Shown: piece by piece, positions 11,204-21,887 of the stretch
Layout: the number at the start of each line of letters is the position of its first letter
How positions within the stretch are numbered: position 1 is the first letter of the stretch
Assembly (NCBI GenBank): GCA_033961575.1
Contig: CM066738.1
Location: 66,315,478-66,379,477, forward strand
DNA: 64,000 bases
DNA from: Aselliscus stoliczkanus
Lineage: Eukaryota; Chordata; Mammalia; Chiroptera; Hipposideridae
Direction of reading: 5' to 3'
The notes under the pieces: generated by a model
What the model was told of the DNA's origin: nothing
The model's input: the letters and a program-made list of their open reading frames with translations, nothing else
Databases searched by the model: none
Program-made: the position numbers and the translations under genes

Positions 11204-11985
11204 TTATGCTTGTTTTGTGATGATGAACTCCTTTAGCTTTTTCTTTTCTGGGAAGCTTTTTATCTGTACTTCAATTCTAAATAATAGCTTTGCTGGGTAG
11301 AGTAATCTTGTTTGAAGGTCCTTGTTTTTCATCACTTTGAATATTGTCTGCAAACCCCTTCCTGAGAAATCAGCTGACATTCTTACGGCTCCCTTGTAGA
11401 TAACTAACTGATTTTCTCTTGCTGCTTTTAAGATTCTCTTTTTGTCTTTAACCTTTGGCATTTTAATTATGATGAGTCTTGGTGTTGGCCTCTTTGGGTT
11501 CATCTTGTTAGGGACTCTCTGTGCCTTCTAGGCTTGTATTTCTATTTTCTTCACCAGGTTAAGGAAGTTTTCTGTCTTATTTCTTCAAATAGGTTTTCAA
11601 TTCTTTGCTCTCTCTTCTCCTCCTGGTTCCCCTATAATGCAAATGTTGGTATGCTTGTTGTTGTCGCAGAGGCCCCTTAAACTCTCCTCAGGTTTTTGGA
11701 TTCTTTGTTCTTTTTGCTGTTGTGGTTGGGTGTTTTCTGCTACCTTGTTTTCTACATTGCTGGTTTGATCCTCTGCTTCATCTAATCTACTGTTGATTCC
11801 CTGTAATGTATTCATTTCTGTTATTGTATTCTTTATTTCTGACTGTTGCTTTTTCAAGTTTTCTATCTCCATTTTTATGTTTCCTATCTCTTTGTTAAAG
11901 TCCTCCCTGAGATCATTAAGCATCCTTATAAACAGTGTTTGGAGCTCTGTGTCTGATAGATCGCTTGTCTCCATTTTGTTTAGTT
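11204..11985 (-). pseudogene. L1 ORF1, broken, in L1-B
   Basis: Two frames remain. 11,597-11,974 gives the N-terminus and coiled coil (LSDTELQTLFIRMLNDL, then SRLDEAEDQ). 11,204-11,503 gives the C-terminal domain (KMPKVKDKKRILKAAREN, then KEFIITKQA at the end). A frameshift and a small gap separate them. It diverges clearly from ORF1 of L1-A and L1-D, so L1-B belongs to a different subfamily. Confidence 0.85.
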
Positions 11986-11999
11986 CTTTTCTGGAGCTT

Positions 12000-13414
12000 T
12001 GTTATGTTCTTTTATTTGAGACATGCTTTTTGTTTCCCCATTTTGGCTGTCTCCCTGTGTTTGTTTCTATGTATTAGATAGGGCTTCTATGTTTCCCTGT
12101 CTTACAGAGTGGCCTTCTATAGTAGGAGTCCTGTAGCACAGTCTTCTGGGTCACCTGAGGCACATACTCCAGGTATGTCCTTTGTGTGGGTTGTGTGTGC
12201 TCACCTCTTGTAGTTGAATCTTGGTTGATAATTGCACATCAATGGGAGGGACTTACCTTTGGGATCACTGGTTGTGAGGGCTGGCCTTGACTACAGTGGA
12301 AGAGTTGTTGTGTAGGAGCTGACCCTACAGAGCAGGAACTACCTCAGCTGGACTCTGGTGCCTGCCCGATCTACCTCCTGGATATGTCGTACTTGGAGGT
12401 GGCTGGATGATGCTTCAAGTCATTTCAAAGCTGGCCACTGGGGATGCCAGCCCCAGGACCACATTGGAGGGGATCCACTATAGGTCAAGTCCAGCCACAG
12501 CCCGTGCCCTACCTGGGGCCACCCACAGGACCCACAAAGAAATCTGCAGATGGCTGCCACCCATGCTGTGCTTGGATGTGCCTTCAGAAGCGAAACTGCA
12601 AACCAAGGCTTTCTGCCACTGGTGCCGTCTTAGAGTTGCCTAGCCAGAGGGTACAAGACATGTTCAAGCCAGATTCTGCTTGTCTCGGTTCTGCAAACCT
12701 TTGAGAGACCCTAGGAAAGTCTGCAGCTTGTGGTGATAAAAGGCAGTTTGTATAAAAGAGCCACTGGAAACAGCTTGGGTGTGCCCAGAAGTTGCGTGGG
12801 GTGGGGTCTGGAATCACTAAGGGGTGGTGAGTGAACCACAGGAAGAGGGTGGGCTCAACAAAGAAGCAATGGACTTTGCCAGCTCCTTCATCCAGGAGAA
12901 AGCTGCCTCTCTAGCTCCCATCCCAAGCCAGACAACTCAGTTCCCCACCATGTGTCCTTGATGTCATTCCAGCTGCTGCCCCAGAGCTGGAGCTCAGAGC
13001 GAGTGAATCTGTTTGTGGGTAAGTCCACATTTGGTCCTTTTAAGAGGAGTGCCTGGGAGTGCAGCTGCACTCAGTCTCACTCAGTCACAATCTCTGCTGA
13101 TTTTCACAGCCAGAAATTATGGGGACTTCTCTCCCTGGGGACCTCTTGCTCCTCTGGGTCATGTGGCAGGGATTTCCACAGCTGAAATAGCCCTCCCAAT
13201 CTTTAAGGGTCACATGCAGAAGTGGGATCAGCCAGTTCTGCATCTCTGCCTCTCCTATCAGTCTTGAGGTGGCTTCTTCTGTACGTCTTTAGTTGTAGGG
13301 CTTTAGTTCAGTAAGATTTTAGGTGATTTGTTGTTTTGTAGTTTAGTTATAATTTTGATGTGGTTATGAGAGAAGGTAAGCAGAGTGTTTATCTACTGTG
13401 CCATCTTGATATCC
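12000..13414 (-). promoter_or_regulatory. L1-B 5' UTR
   Basis: This GC-richer leader of L1-B ends (element 5' end) at 'tgccatcttgatatccc', near 13,398-13,414. Unlike L1-A, C and D, no 110-bp monomer was seen. The short open frames here (12,407-13,267) carry no recognisable domain. Confidence 0.6.
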
Positions 13415-15127
13415 CAATTCTGGGATTGTTTTTTTAAATTTTTCTTTCTGATAGTTTGTTATTAGTGTATAGAAAAACAATGGATTTTTGTATATTGTTT
13501 CTGTGTAGTAAAACTTTACTAATATTGTTTATTCTAACAGTTTTCTGTAGATTCTTTAGGGCTTTTAATATATAATATGATGGCATCTGCAAACAAACAC
13601 AATTTTATGTTTCCTTTCTGATTTAGATGACTTTTATTTATTTTGTTTGCCTATTGCTCTGTCTAGGATATCCAATACTGTGTTGAATAAAAGTGGTAAG
13701 AATGGGCATCCTTGTTTTTTCCTGGTCTTAGAGGAAAAGTTTTCATCTTTTTACTCTTGGGTATGATGTTAGTTGTAGACTTGTGATAGATAGCCTTTTT
13801 TTGAGGTACGTTTCTTCTATACTTCATTTGTCGGGAGTTTTTATCATTGATGGGTGTTGAATTTTGTCAAATGCTTGTTTTGCCTCCATTGAAATGACAT
13901 ATTATTTTAATTCTTCATTATATTAATGCAGTGTATCACATTTATTTATATTTATTTGCAGATTTTGAACCATTCTTGCATCCCAGGGATAAATCCCACT
14001 TTATCATGGTACTTGATCTTTTTAATGTGCTCTTGAATTTTCTTTGCTAGTATTTTGTTGAGAATTTTTACATCTGTATTCATCAGGAATATTGGCCTGT
14101 AATTTTTTTTTTTCTTGTACTACCCTCGTTTGGCTTCAGTATCAGGGTAATGCTGGCCTTGTAAAATGATTTTGACAGTGTTCCTTCCTCTTATTTATTG
14201 AAGGGTTTTAGGAGGGTTGGTATTAATTCTTCTTTAAATGTTTTATAGAATTCACCTGTAAAGCCATCTGGTCCTGGGCTTATCTTTTTTGTGAGGTTTT
14301 TGTTACTGATTTCATTTCCTTGCATATTTTGGGTCTGTTCAGAATTCCCATTACTTCATTATTTAGTTATGGTAAGTTGTATGCTCTAAGAACTTATCCA
14401 TTTCTTCTAAATTGTCTATTTTTGTTCTATAATTTTTCTGAGTAGTCTCTTTGTATTTCTGTGGCATTTTTTATTATGACTTCACTTTCATGGATGATTA
14501 GTTTTGTGTTTTCTTTTTTTCTTAGTATATCTAAGGGTTTGTCAATTTTACCTTTTCAAAAAACTCATTTTTGTTTATCTTTTTATCATCTTTCTTGTCT
14601 TATTTCATGTATTTCTGGTATAATGTTTATAATCTTCTTTCTTCTGCTAAGTTTGGGCTCAGTTTGTTCTTTTCCTAGTTCCTTAAGGTGTTTCTTGTTA
14701 CAGGTTTGGACTTAAAGTGTATTTTGTATGATATAAGTACAGCTACTCCTGCTCTGTTCTGGTTTCCATTTGCCTGGAGTATGGTTTTTGCCGAGAAATC
14801 TGCTGATAGCCATATTGATGTTCTTTTGTATGTGATGAGTCTTTTTTTCTCTTGCTGCTTTAAAAATTCTCTTTTTGTATGTGATTTCTGAGAGTTTGAT
14901 TTTAATAAGTCTCTGTAAAGATATCTTTGCATTGAATCTATTTGGGGTCTTTGAGCTTCATGTACATAATGGCCATATCTCTAGATTTGGGATGTTTTCA
15001 GCCCTTATTTTTAAAAAATAAGTTATCTGTTCCTTTCTTTTTCTCTTTTCCTTCTGGGACTCTGTAATGTTAAAAATTGTTTCACTTGATGGTGTCCCAT
15101 AATTCAAGTAGGTTTTCTTTGCGTTTT
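13415..15127 (-). mobile_element. L1-E, ORF2 5' part joined to ORF1 C-terminus
   Basis: The left part is the reverse-transcriptase-proximal region of ORF2. At about 14,700 most of the endonuclease is deleted. At about 14,790 an endonuclease scrap (NGNQNRAGVAVLISYKI) is fused in frame to ORF1 C-terminal sequence (TYKRTSIWLSADFSAKT). ORF1 then continues to 15,127, where the minus strand reads NLLELWDTIK. The element resumes on the far side of the ULK2 retrocopy at 19,999. Confidence 0.8.
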
Positions 15128-15171
15128 CTCTCTCTCTCTCTCTTTTTTTACCCTAGAAACATTTTGTTGGT

Positions 15172-15177
15172 TTTATT
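15172..15177 (-). terminator. poly(A) signal AATAAA of the ULK2 retrocopy
   Basis: On the minus strand AATAAA lies 21-22 nt upstream of the A run at 15,143-15,149. This is the normal spacing and supports an mRNA origin. Confidence 0.7.
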
Positions 15178-15506
15178 TTACTTTAATATACATCTGCATG
15201 AGCAATAATAAAAAGGCTATTACACAACAATTCAATGAGTGTTACATAGGTTCAAGAATAATGCATGCAGTTACAAATGAGAGATAGAAACACTGTATGA
15301 AAGACCCAAAAATACTTTGTCAAAGTAAAGGAAAACCATGTTTTTATTTATTTTTAATCAGTATGCTAAAATTAGATTAATGTCAAAGAGCTTGTGTACA
15401 ATTTGTCAGAGTTCAGATTTATAATCTCAAAGGAATAAAACCAAAGGATTAAAACTAGAGAATGGTTTATTCATTCATTCAAATAGGTAAGTAAAAAACC
15501 CCAAAT

Positions 15507-15600
15507 AGGGCCGGCCGAGTGGCACGGTGGTTAAGTGGCCCCGGTTTGGGTCCCACATATGAAGGCCTTTGACACTGCCCTTAAAACAAACAAACAAACA
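15507..15600 (+). mobile_element. short SINE with an internal deletion
   Basis: The short SINE head ('gggccggccgagtggcacgg') runs directly into 'tggccccggtttgggtccca'. About 20 bp between the A and B boxes are missing. The tail is (CAAA)n. A duplicated 'ccccaaata'/'acccaaata' flanks it. Confidence 0.85.
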
Positions 15601-15861
15601 AAAAACCCAAATAATGTAGGAATCATTCCTGGACAGATGTTAACTGCCCACATTCTCCATGACTAGCTATTTGGTGAACTGTCAGGATTAACATGAGAAA
15701 TACATATTAGGCTGGAGAGAACTGCCCATTTCTCTAGGAGAAAACAAACCTCATTTTTTGCTAACTTCATGTAGAATTTCCACATCATTAACAAGCCTTT
15801 AGATCGCCAACTTTGTTTTTGCCTCATTAAAATTCTTAAGAGAATCCCTTGATTGATATGT

Positions 15862-15971
15862 ATTTTTTTTTTTTTTTGAGGGCAGTGTCACTGGCCCTCA
15901 TATGTGGGACTGAACCGGGGCTGCTGGCTTCCCAAGCCAGCACTTAACCACTATGCCACTCGGCCGGCCCT
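15862..15971 (-). mobile_element. short tRNA-derived SINE
   Basis: This is an antisense short SINE with a T-rich tail on the left. It is flanked by duplicated 'tgatatgtattttttt' at about 15,855 and 15,970. Confidence 0.9.
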
Positions 15972-16499
15972 GATATGTATTTTTTTTTAATGCTAACCAA
16001 ATAAACCTAGCCTTTAATAAACCTTGAGGTCACAAGCATCAATTCACATTTTGCATGCACATTTAAAAATGCAACCAACAGAAAACAACCAGCAATTAAA
16101 AAATATCACTGAGAAAATTTGTGGGTGTTGGTGAATAAGTTAAAAAAAAATGTTCACATGAGAACAAGTTTTTACCATTTAAAAGTTCACTAGAGATTAC
16201 CCATGATTCTGGAAAGGATGTGTGTATATAATCAAGGGAAATATTTTTTAAAACAAGTCCACTGTCCCTTTTAAATTTCAAAATCCAATACAGAGTTGTT
16301 TTAATAAATTAGTGCAATATATGAAAGATTTTGGGAGATTAACAAGTGTCCATATTAGACCAAATTGAAGATATCACAATTTATTCTAAAAGTGATCTCT
16401 AGTGTCTTCTTAAGCTATTCCTTTCTGAGCTGTTTAAGGGTGCATGCTCAGATTTAGACAAACTTACCCTAAGTATCAAACTTCCTGGATGAGATAGAT

Positions 16500-16770
16500 T
16501 TTTTTTTTTAAAGATTTTATTGGGGAATCGGGGAAGGGAACATTGTGTTTTTCAAGGACCCATCAACTCCAAGTTAAGATGTTGTCCTTCAGTCTTAGTT
16601 GTGGAGGGTGCAGCTCAGCTCCAAGTCCAGTCACTGCATTCAATCTAGCTCTGAGGTGGGGCGGGGGGAGAGGAGGGGGAAGTGCATCCCACCATCCCAC
16701 GGGGGCATTGAACTGGCAACGTTGTTGTTAAGAGCACAAGCTCTAACCAACTGAGCCACCTTGTTGGCCA
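16500..16770 (-). mobile_element. long tRNA-derived SINE
   Basis: This is an antisense copy of the long SINE family. From the left it has the tail 'aaagattttattggggaat', the body 'cttagttgtggagggtgcag', and one tRNA-like head ending 'actgagccaccttgttggcc'. It lies in the 3'-UTR part of the ULK2 retrocopy. Confidence 0.85.
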
Positions 16771-17083
16771 TAGATATATATTTTTTTACTTTTATGCTTC
16801 AGTGATATGTGGAATTTCACACATTGCTCTGGTGAACTGAGTGAGAGGCACTCACTTTCATTCTTTTTTTTTAATATTCCATTTTTAATAATCCTTAAGA
16901 ATAACTTAAGAATATACTTAAGAATCTCACATTCTAGTTGTAAGGTACATTTATTTACCAAGTTCAAACTGAGACCAAGTGGAATACTCTTGCTTCTGTT
17001 TCTGCAAATATGGGGAAGGGGTGACTTCTCCAATAAGGCAGATTTCCTATCAATATGTAGTTTTTGGATTGTTTTTCCTTTTT

Positions 17084-17658
17084 TTTATTTTTTAAAAGAT
17101 TTTTTTTTTTTTTTAAAGGCAGTGTCACTGGCCCTCAGATGTGGGATCCGAACCCGGGCCGCTGGCATCCCAAGCCAGCTCTTAACCACCGCGCCAGTTG
17201 GCCAGCCCTTTTTAAAAGATTTTATTGGGGAATAGGGGGAGGGGAACAGTGTTGGGGAACCGGGGAAGGGGAACAGACAAGTTGCTGTTCTTTTGTTCTT
17301 CAGTCTAGTTGCAGAGGACATTGCTTCACTGGCCCATGTTGGTATCATCATTGTGCTCTTCTTGGGTGAGGCAGATCGGTCACCTGCCTCTGGACGGCCA
17401 CTCACAGTGGCTCTTGGCAGCTCACATCAGCTGCCAGCCACTAACGCTGGCTGCCGGCCACTCACTGTAGCCTATGGCAGCCCACTGCAGCAGGGGCTAC
17501 AGCTATGCCATCCCAGGGACTCACAGCAGCCCAGCTCCAGGTGGAGCTGTTGTTCACCATCTTAGCTGTAGAGGGCAGTGTCACTGGCCCTCATGTGTGG
17601 GATCCAAACTGGGGCATCCCAAGCCAGCTCTTAACCAATGTGCCACTCGGCCGGCCCT
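17084..17658 (-). mobile_element. composite SINE: short-SINE head joined to long-SINE tail
   Basis: A perfect 14-bp duplication, tgtttttccttttt, lies at 17,070-17,083 and 17,659-17,672 and flanks the whole unit. Its tail (left) is of the long-SINE type ('aaagattttattggggaat'). Its head (17,565-17,656) is of the short-SINE type. Between them is a body with repeats of 'gctgccRgccactMac'. A separate short SINE is nested in the tail. Confidence 0.75.
17098..17208 (-). mobile_element. short SINE nested in the tail of the composite SINE
   Basis: This antisense short SINE is flanked by repeated 'tttttaaaagatttt' on both sides, at about 17,088 and 17,209. It is therefore younger than the composite SINE it interrupts. 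Confidence 0.85.
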
Positions 17659-17810
17659 GTTTTTCCTTTTTGAAATTACTGCTTGTTCTTTGGCAGTCAC
17701 CAGGTCAGAAATTACAGTTTCCTGGAGATGGGGCAACAGAACTCAAGCTATACTCCCAAACATATCACTTCACATCCCACAACTGGTCCATGGGACAAGC
17801 CTGCAACTGC

Positions 17811-19960
17811 TCACATGGTCAAGGCACTATATCAGAGTGCTGATAGTCTTCTTTCAATACTATATTTATATTTGTGTACACTTTCAGCATCTGAAGTGCC
17901 TTGTAAAATCTTAGTTAAGTCTTCCAAAAGAAGAGCTGCCTATGATAATGAAAATATCTTCAGTCTTCTGAAACATCTCATCCAGGGCTGCAAATTGAAC
18001 CATTTCTATAGCACAATTATAGATTAGTTTCTTTGCAGTTACACTGTTGATTTCATCAATAAATCTCTTGTCACAGAAAAAGCTATTCAGCTTTTCTATA
18101 AATTTCTTGCACATGGTGATGCAAAATTTATACCATTCATTCAGATTTTTGATAACCTGTTTCACTGCCATGTACAGGCGCAGTTTCCCAGACTTGATCT
18201 GGGCTTTGTCAAGATGCAGAGATGCTGCTAGTAGCAGTGTTACTTTCTTGTATAATACCAGCTGCTCCACCTGTCCCTCAGTCTTTGCAAATTTGGCTAA
18301 CCAGGTCCACAACCACACTCTCCAGAACCTGGTACAAGAAGACAGCAGATATGCATAGCTCTGGGTTTTCCTTCCTCACAGATGTCAGTTCTAGCTCACA
18401 TTTAGTGAACATCAGTATCACATTCTGGTAGCATATTGTGTCTGTATTCTCACTCCATCAGTGTCTTTTCTGGCAATTCAGGGGCTTCAGAGGTGATGAT
18501 CTCCTCTAGGCTGGGGGCAGAGGGTGAAGCACCATAAAGCATGTATCTGAGGTTAGGAGCTGCCTCTACTCCTGGAGGGGAAGACCCCAGCATGACACAG
18601 GTGGAGAGCCTATATACACTCAGCCACTTGTGGAACACAGGGAGCCTCCAGAGCTGCTGGAGCCCACTGCAAGGAAACAGGATATGTGGCACAGTACCTA
18701 GAGTAAGTGCACAGAGTTAGAGGTTTCCATGTCCACTCCTACTGAAGTGTTCTTGTTCAAAGGACCATATGGGTACAAGTGGGGTGTGTGGCACTATGTG
18801 GAGGAGACCTTACAGTAAATAGGACATCCCTGGAACTTGCTTCTGTTCCCACAGGAGGGAACACCATAGACTCTTGCAGAGGCCATATCCATTGGTCTTT
18901 CTGTATTTAAACTGTCTGTGATGCCCTGATGTTCACCTAAATGTGTCTTTACTTGTTGATCCAATAATTTCCCGGTACTGACAGATCTGCCAGGCACTGC
19001 CGTGTTCTGCTGCACAGACTTCTGCCTATCACTTCCTTGTAATAGGAGACAATAAGAGCATTAATGTGGATCATTCCCATCTTTAGACTGCCCTTCAGAA
19101 GGTCCATGATGAGTAACCAAGGCTAGCAGGTTGGAAGATGCTTGTACTTTAGGGATTTCAAAAGGAGCTGTGGTACTAGTATGAAAGCCAATGATTTTTC
19201 ATACAAGGGTTTTAAAGAACCAGTCAGAGCTCTGTGGATAAGACCCCATGTGCTTGGTGGAAGAGGTCCTGAGGCTACCAGGCTGACTGGGCTGAGGAGA
19301 GTGGCCATACCTAGTCTGTGTGGGATGGGCACATGTTGTTGGAGTACTTCTTTCTGAGCTTCTGCTTGTTCTGGTAGATGTCAGTCAGGGCTGGTGTGCT
19401 CTGCAGTCTAGTACCCAATAAGAAAGACTGTGGTGACTGAGCCTGTGGCACTGGAGAACCTGAAGAGTTTCTACTCTTGGATTCATGGCCCTGAGGATAT
19501 CCACAGCAGCACTGACTAAATTGCTCAGGAATGGTACCAACCAAAGTGAAAGGCCTGGAAACCCAGTAGAAAGTCTTTGTCTAACTGTCTGTACTGTGTC
19601 TGTTGGTGCCAGGGGATAGGATCCCAATTGGAGAAAGTCTCTAGGGCTGATGTTAGACCTTTGTACCACTGCAGATCTTGGAGAACCACGTAGACTTGTG
19701 CCAAAGCTGACAGTAGATGGATGTGAGATTATGCTGTATGCCCTGAGAATTCCTTATCTGAGTAGGAACTCGAATTGGTGCTGTTTCACTGTGAGGTGAC
19801 ACAGTAAGCTGACACTTCCCTGAATTCCACTGGAAGGGCAGCAACTTGAGAGGTGCCAGAGACCTACAAAGACTAAATTGTGTGGCCTCAGAGCGAGGGC
19901 TAGAGGAAAAGCCTTCATTATCCCTGCGTTGAGCCCTGCTCCTATGTAGCCTCCAAATGG
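17811..19960 (-). pseudogene. ULK2: ULK2 coding remnant, C-terminal about two thirds
   Basis: Successive minus-strand frames match ULK2 in order. 19,653-19,967 has SPHSETAPI and VPTQIRN. 19,311-19,544 has [27 protein letters not shown] and [12 protein letters not shown]. 18,794-19,015 has RSVSTGKL and [10 protein letters not shown]. 18,450-18,692 has [11 protein letters not shown] and [12 protein letters not shown]. 17,911-18,318 has [25 protein letters not shown] and [12 protein letters not shown]. Homology continues to a stop at 17,811-17,813. ULK1 fits worse. The N-terminal kinase domain is absent, and multiple frameshifts and stops separate the frames. About 700 codons are represented, estimated from length. 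It is not functional as a kinase. Confidence 0.92.
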
Positions 19961-19998
19961 GCACCATCTTTCCTGCCTGTTTTGAGCCCTGCTCACAT

Positions 19999-21885
19999 GG
20001 TCTTTCTTTACTCTTTTTATTCTAATTTCTAATTTTTCTACTGACTGGATAATATCAAGTCGTCTGTCTTCAAGTTTACAGAATCTTTCTTCTGCTTGGT
20101 TGAGTCTGATGTTGAAGCTTTCTATTGTATTTTTCTTTCCATTTATTGTATTTTTCAGCTCTAGATTTTCTGTGTTTTTTTTTATGCCTTCTGTCTCTTT
20201 CTTGAACTTCTGATTTTGTTCATGCATTGTTTTCCTGATTACATTGACTTATCTCTCTGTGCTCTCTTGAATTTTGCTGAGCTTTTTTAAAATAATTATT
20301 TTGAATTATTTTTCAGATAACTTGCAGATCTCCATTTCTTAGGAGTCAGTTACTTGGTAATTATTATGTTCCTTTGCTGGTGTCATGAATCCTTGCTATC
20401 TTGTGTTTCTAATGGCTAGGCATTTATATATATGTGCTTGAGGAACAGTCACCCCTTCCAGCATTTTTGAACTGGTTTCAGTGGGGAAAGCCTTTTACCT
20501 GAAATTGGCTGGGAGGGTGCCACCTGGGTGGGGTGCAGTGTCTCTGGTTTCTGGGAGAGCACAAAAGCGTAGTCTTTGTGCAGCTCCATTGGCTGAGATG
20601 AATGTTGAAAAAGACCAAGGGAGGTCTTCTGTGGCCAAGCCTGTAGAGGTTCTGTGGGTTGCTGTGGCAGTTTGATCTATTGAGGTCCTCAGAGGCAAAG
20701 GCTGCTGGGGTCTTCCAGTTCTCCCTATTTATCTGTAGGAGGCAGGTTTTGCTTGGGGGATCCTTTTGGAAACATGTTGGGGGTATTGGCATTCAGAGTG
20801 TCAACAGAGCTGGGGTCCTGGTACAGCAGAGCTGTACAGTGTGGGACTATCACAATGCCTGGATTCTGGGGCACAGGTGTACTTGAATGGCATGCTGCCA
20901 GTGTCTGAGGTGTGATTACATTTATTGTGGAACCATGGTCTTGAGCTCAGGTGCTCTCTGCAGTAAGTTTTGCCTGGAGGAGGCATTTATTTGCAGCATT
21001 GGCCCTGGGATGATAGGATATAGTGAGTAGAATGCATTAGCAGCATGCCCTGGGGATGGTGGGTCAAAGTTTTCCTTTGTTCCCAGGGAGGCAGGGTGAA
21101 GAGCAGCCACAGCTAAGCCCTGGTTATACTGGGCCAAATTGATGACTCAGGACCTCAGGGGGTTGGGCACAGAGGAACAGCAACAGCAGCAATATGGCCT
21201 CTGTGATGAAGGCCCAAAGCTCCAAAATGGGATCCAGATGGTGTGATGCAGAACAGTAGTAGCTCAGTACCAGTAATGGTGGGTCAAGGCATGACTTGGG
21301 ATCCAGGAGCAGGGCACAGAGCAGCAACTGTGTGGCCCTGGTTATGATGGGCTTTGACTTAAGACCCCAGGGCAGAGTCAGAACAGTGGCATCTGCAATC
21401 CCATAGGTGTCCAGGCCTGTGTCATCTTCACTTACAGAGTCTGGCACAGTAGTGACTGGGACATCTGGGAGCAGGTATCACTTCAGTGACAGCTCCATCC
21501 TTGAGGAGGAGATGCAGTAGGGGGGACTCTGTGTAACTTTGTCAGTTGGGTTCAGTTTTGGTGGAGACTGTGGTGGTCCTCAGTAACAAAATCTGAAAAC
21601 ATTCATGGCAGTGAGATTTTTCTGGGTTTCTCCTGCTCTCCTTTCCTTGTGGGATAAAACATTTTTGAGGGGATCCCTCTTGGTGCTGAGTGGCTCTGGA
21701 CTGGGGTATAGGGTGATGCAGGTAAAATGCTTCCCGTGTTTTATTACATGGCCATCCTCATTTTTTGAGCTCCACAGGGATTCTGATACTTTCCCAGAGC
21801 CATTTTCAAGAGTTTATAGTTGTTTATTGCTTTTGTGGGGATGATGAGTATTGCTACCTCCTAGTCTATCATTTTGCTGACATCA
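19999..21885 (-). mobile_element. L1-E 5' part: ORF1 N-terminus and 5' UTR
   Basis: The minus-strand frame from 20,227 reads an L1 ORF1 coiled coil (ENLELKNTINGKKNTIESF, then RLNQAEERFCKLEDR) and stops at the retrocopy insertion. It resumes at 15,127. 20,290-21,885 is a GC-richer 5' UTR ending at 'gtctatcattttgctgacat'. Open frames in the 5' UTR have no recognisable domain. Confidence 0.75.
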
Positions 21886-21887
21886 CT

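Larger units (their letters stand above)
10336..13414 (-). mobile_element. L1-B: L1 with ORF1 but no ORF2, nested in L1-E
   Basis: In the sense direction the order is 5' UTR (13,414 to about 12,000), ORF1 (about 11,985-11,204), then directly a 3' UTR (about 11,195-10,345). No endonuclease or reverse-transcriptase sequence lies between ORF1 and the 3' UTR. The 3' UTR has two or three diverged repeats of the motif 'ttattccctatgctaaat'-like/'catccccatgac'. It is flanked by partial duplication of 'aattgggattattttc' (about 10,318) and 'aattctgggattgttttt' (about 13,415). The layout resembles HAL1 half-LINEs but arises from a younger L1. Confidence 0.8.
15128..19998 (-). pseudogene. ULK2: ULK2 processed retrocopy, 5'-truncated, with 3' UTR and SINE inserts
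   Basis: This is an intronless copy of the 3' part of ULK2 mRNA. ULK2 is an autophagy-initiating Ser/Thr kinase. The copy has a C-terminal coding remnant, a 3' UTR, an AATAAA signal 21 nt before the tail, and a degenerate A-rich/(GA)n tail. Diverged target-site duplicates flank it: ggttttctttgcgtttt at 15,111-15,127 and ggtctttctttactctttt at 19,999-20,017. It sits inside the ORF1 of L1-E, whose reading resumes on both sides. The 3'-UTR assignment between 15,150 and 17,810 is inferred from continuity, not from recognition. Five SINEs, with one nested in another, have inserted in that region. Confidence 0.85.

Noticed and set aside
12407..13267. Open frames on both strands
   Set aside because: They lie in the L1-B 5' UTR and have no recognisable domain.
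17811..19967. ULK2 as a working gene
   Set aside because: No introns, no kinase domain, several frameshifts, insertion in an L1 and an mRNA-type tail show a processed pseudogene.
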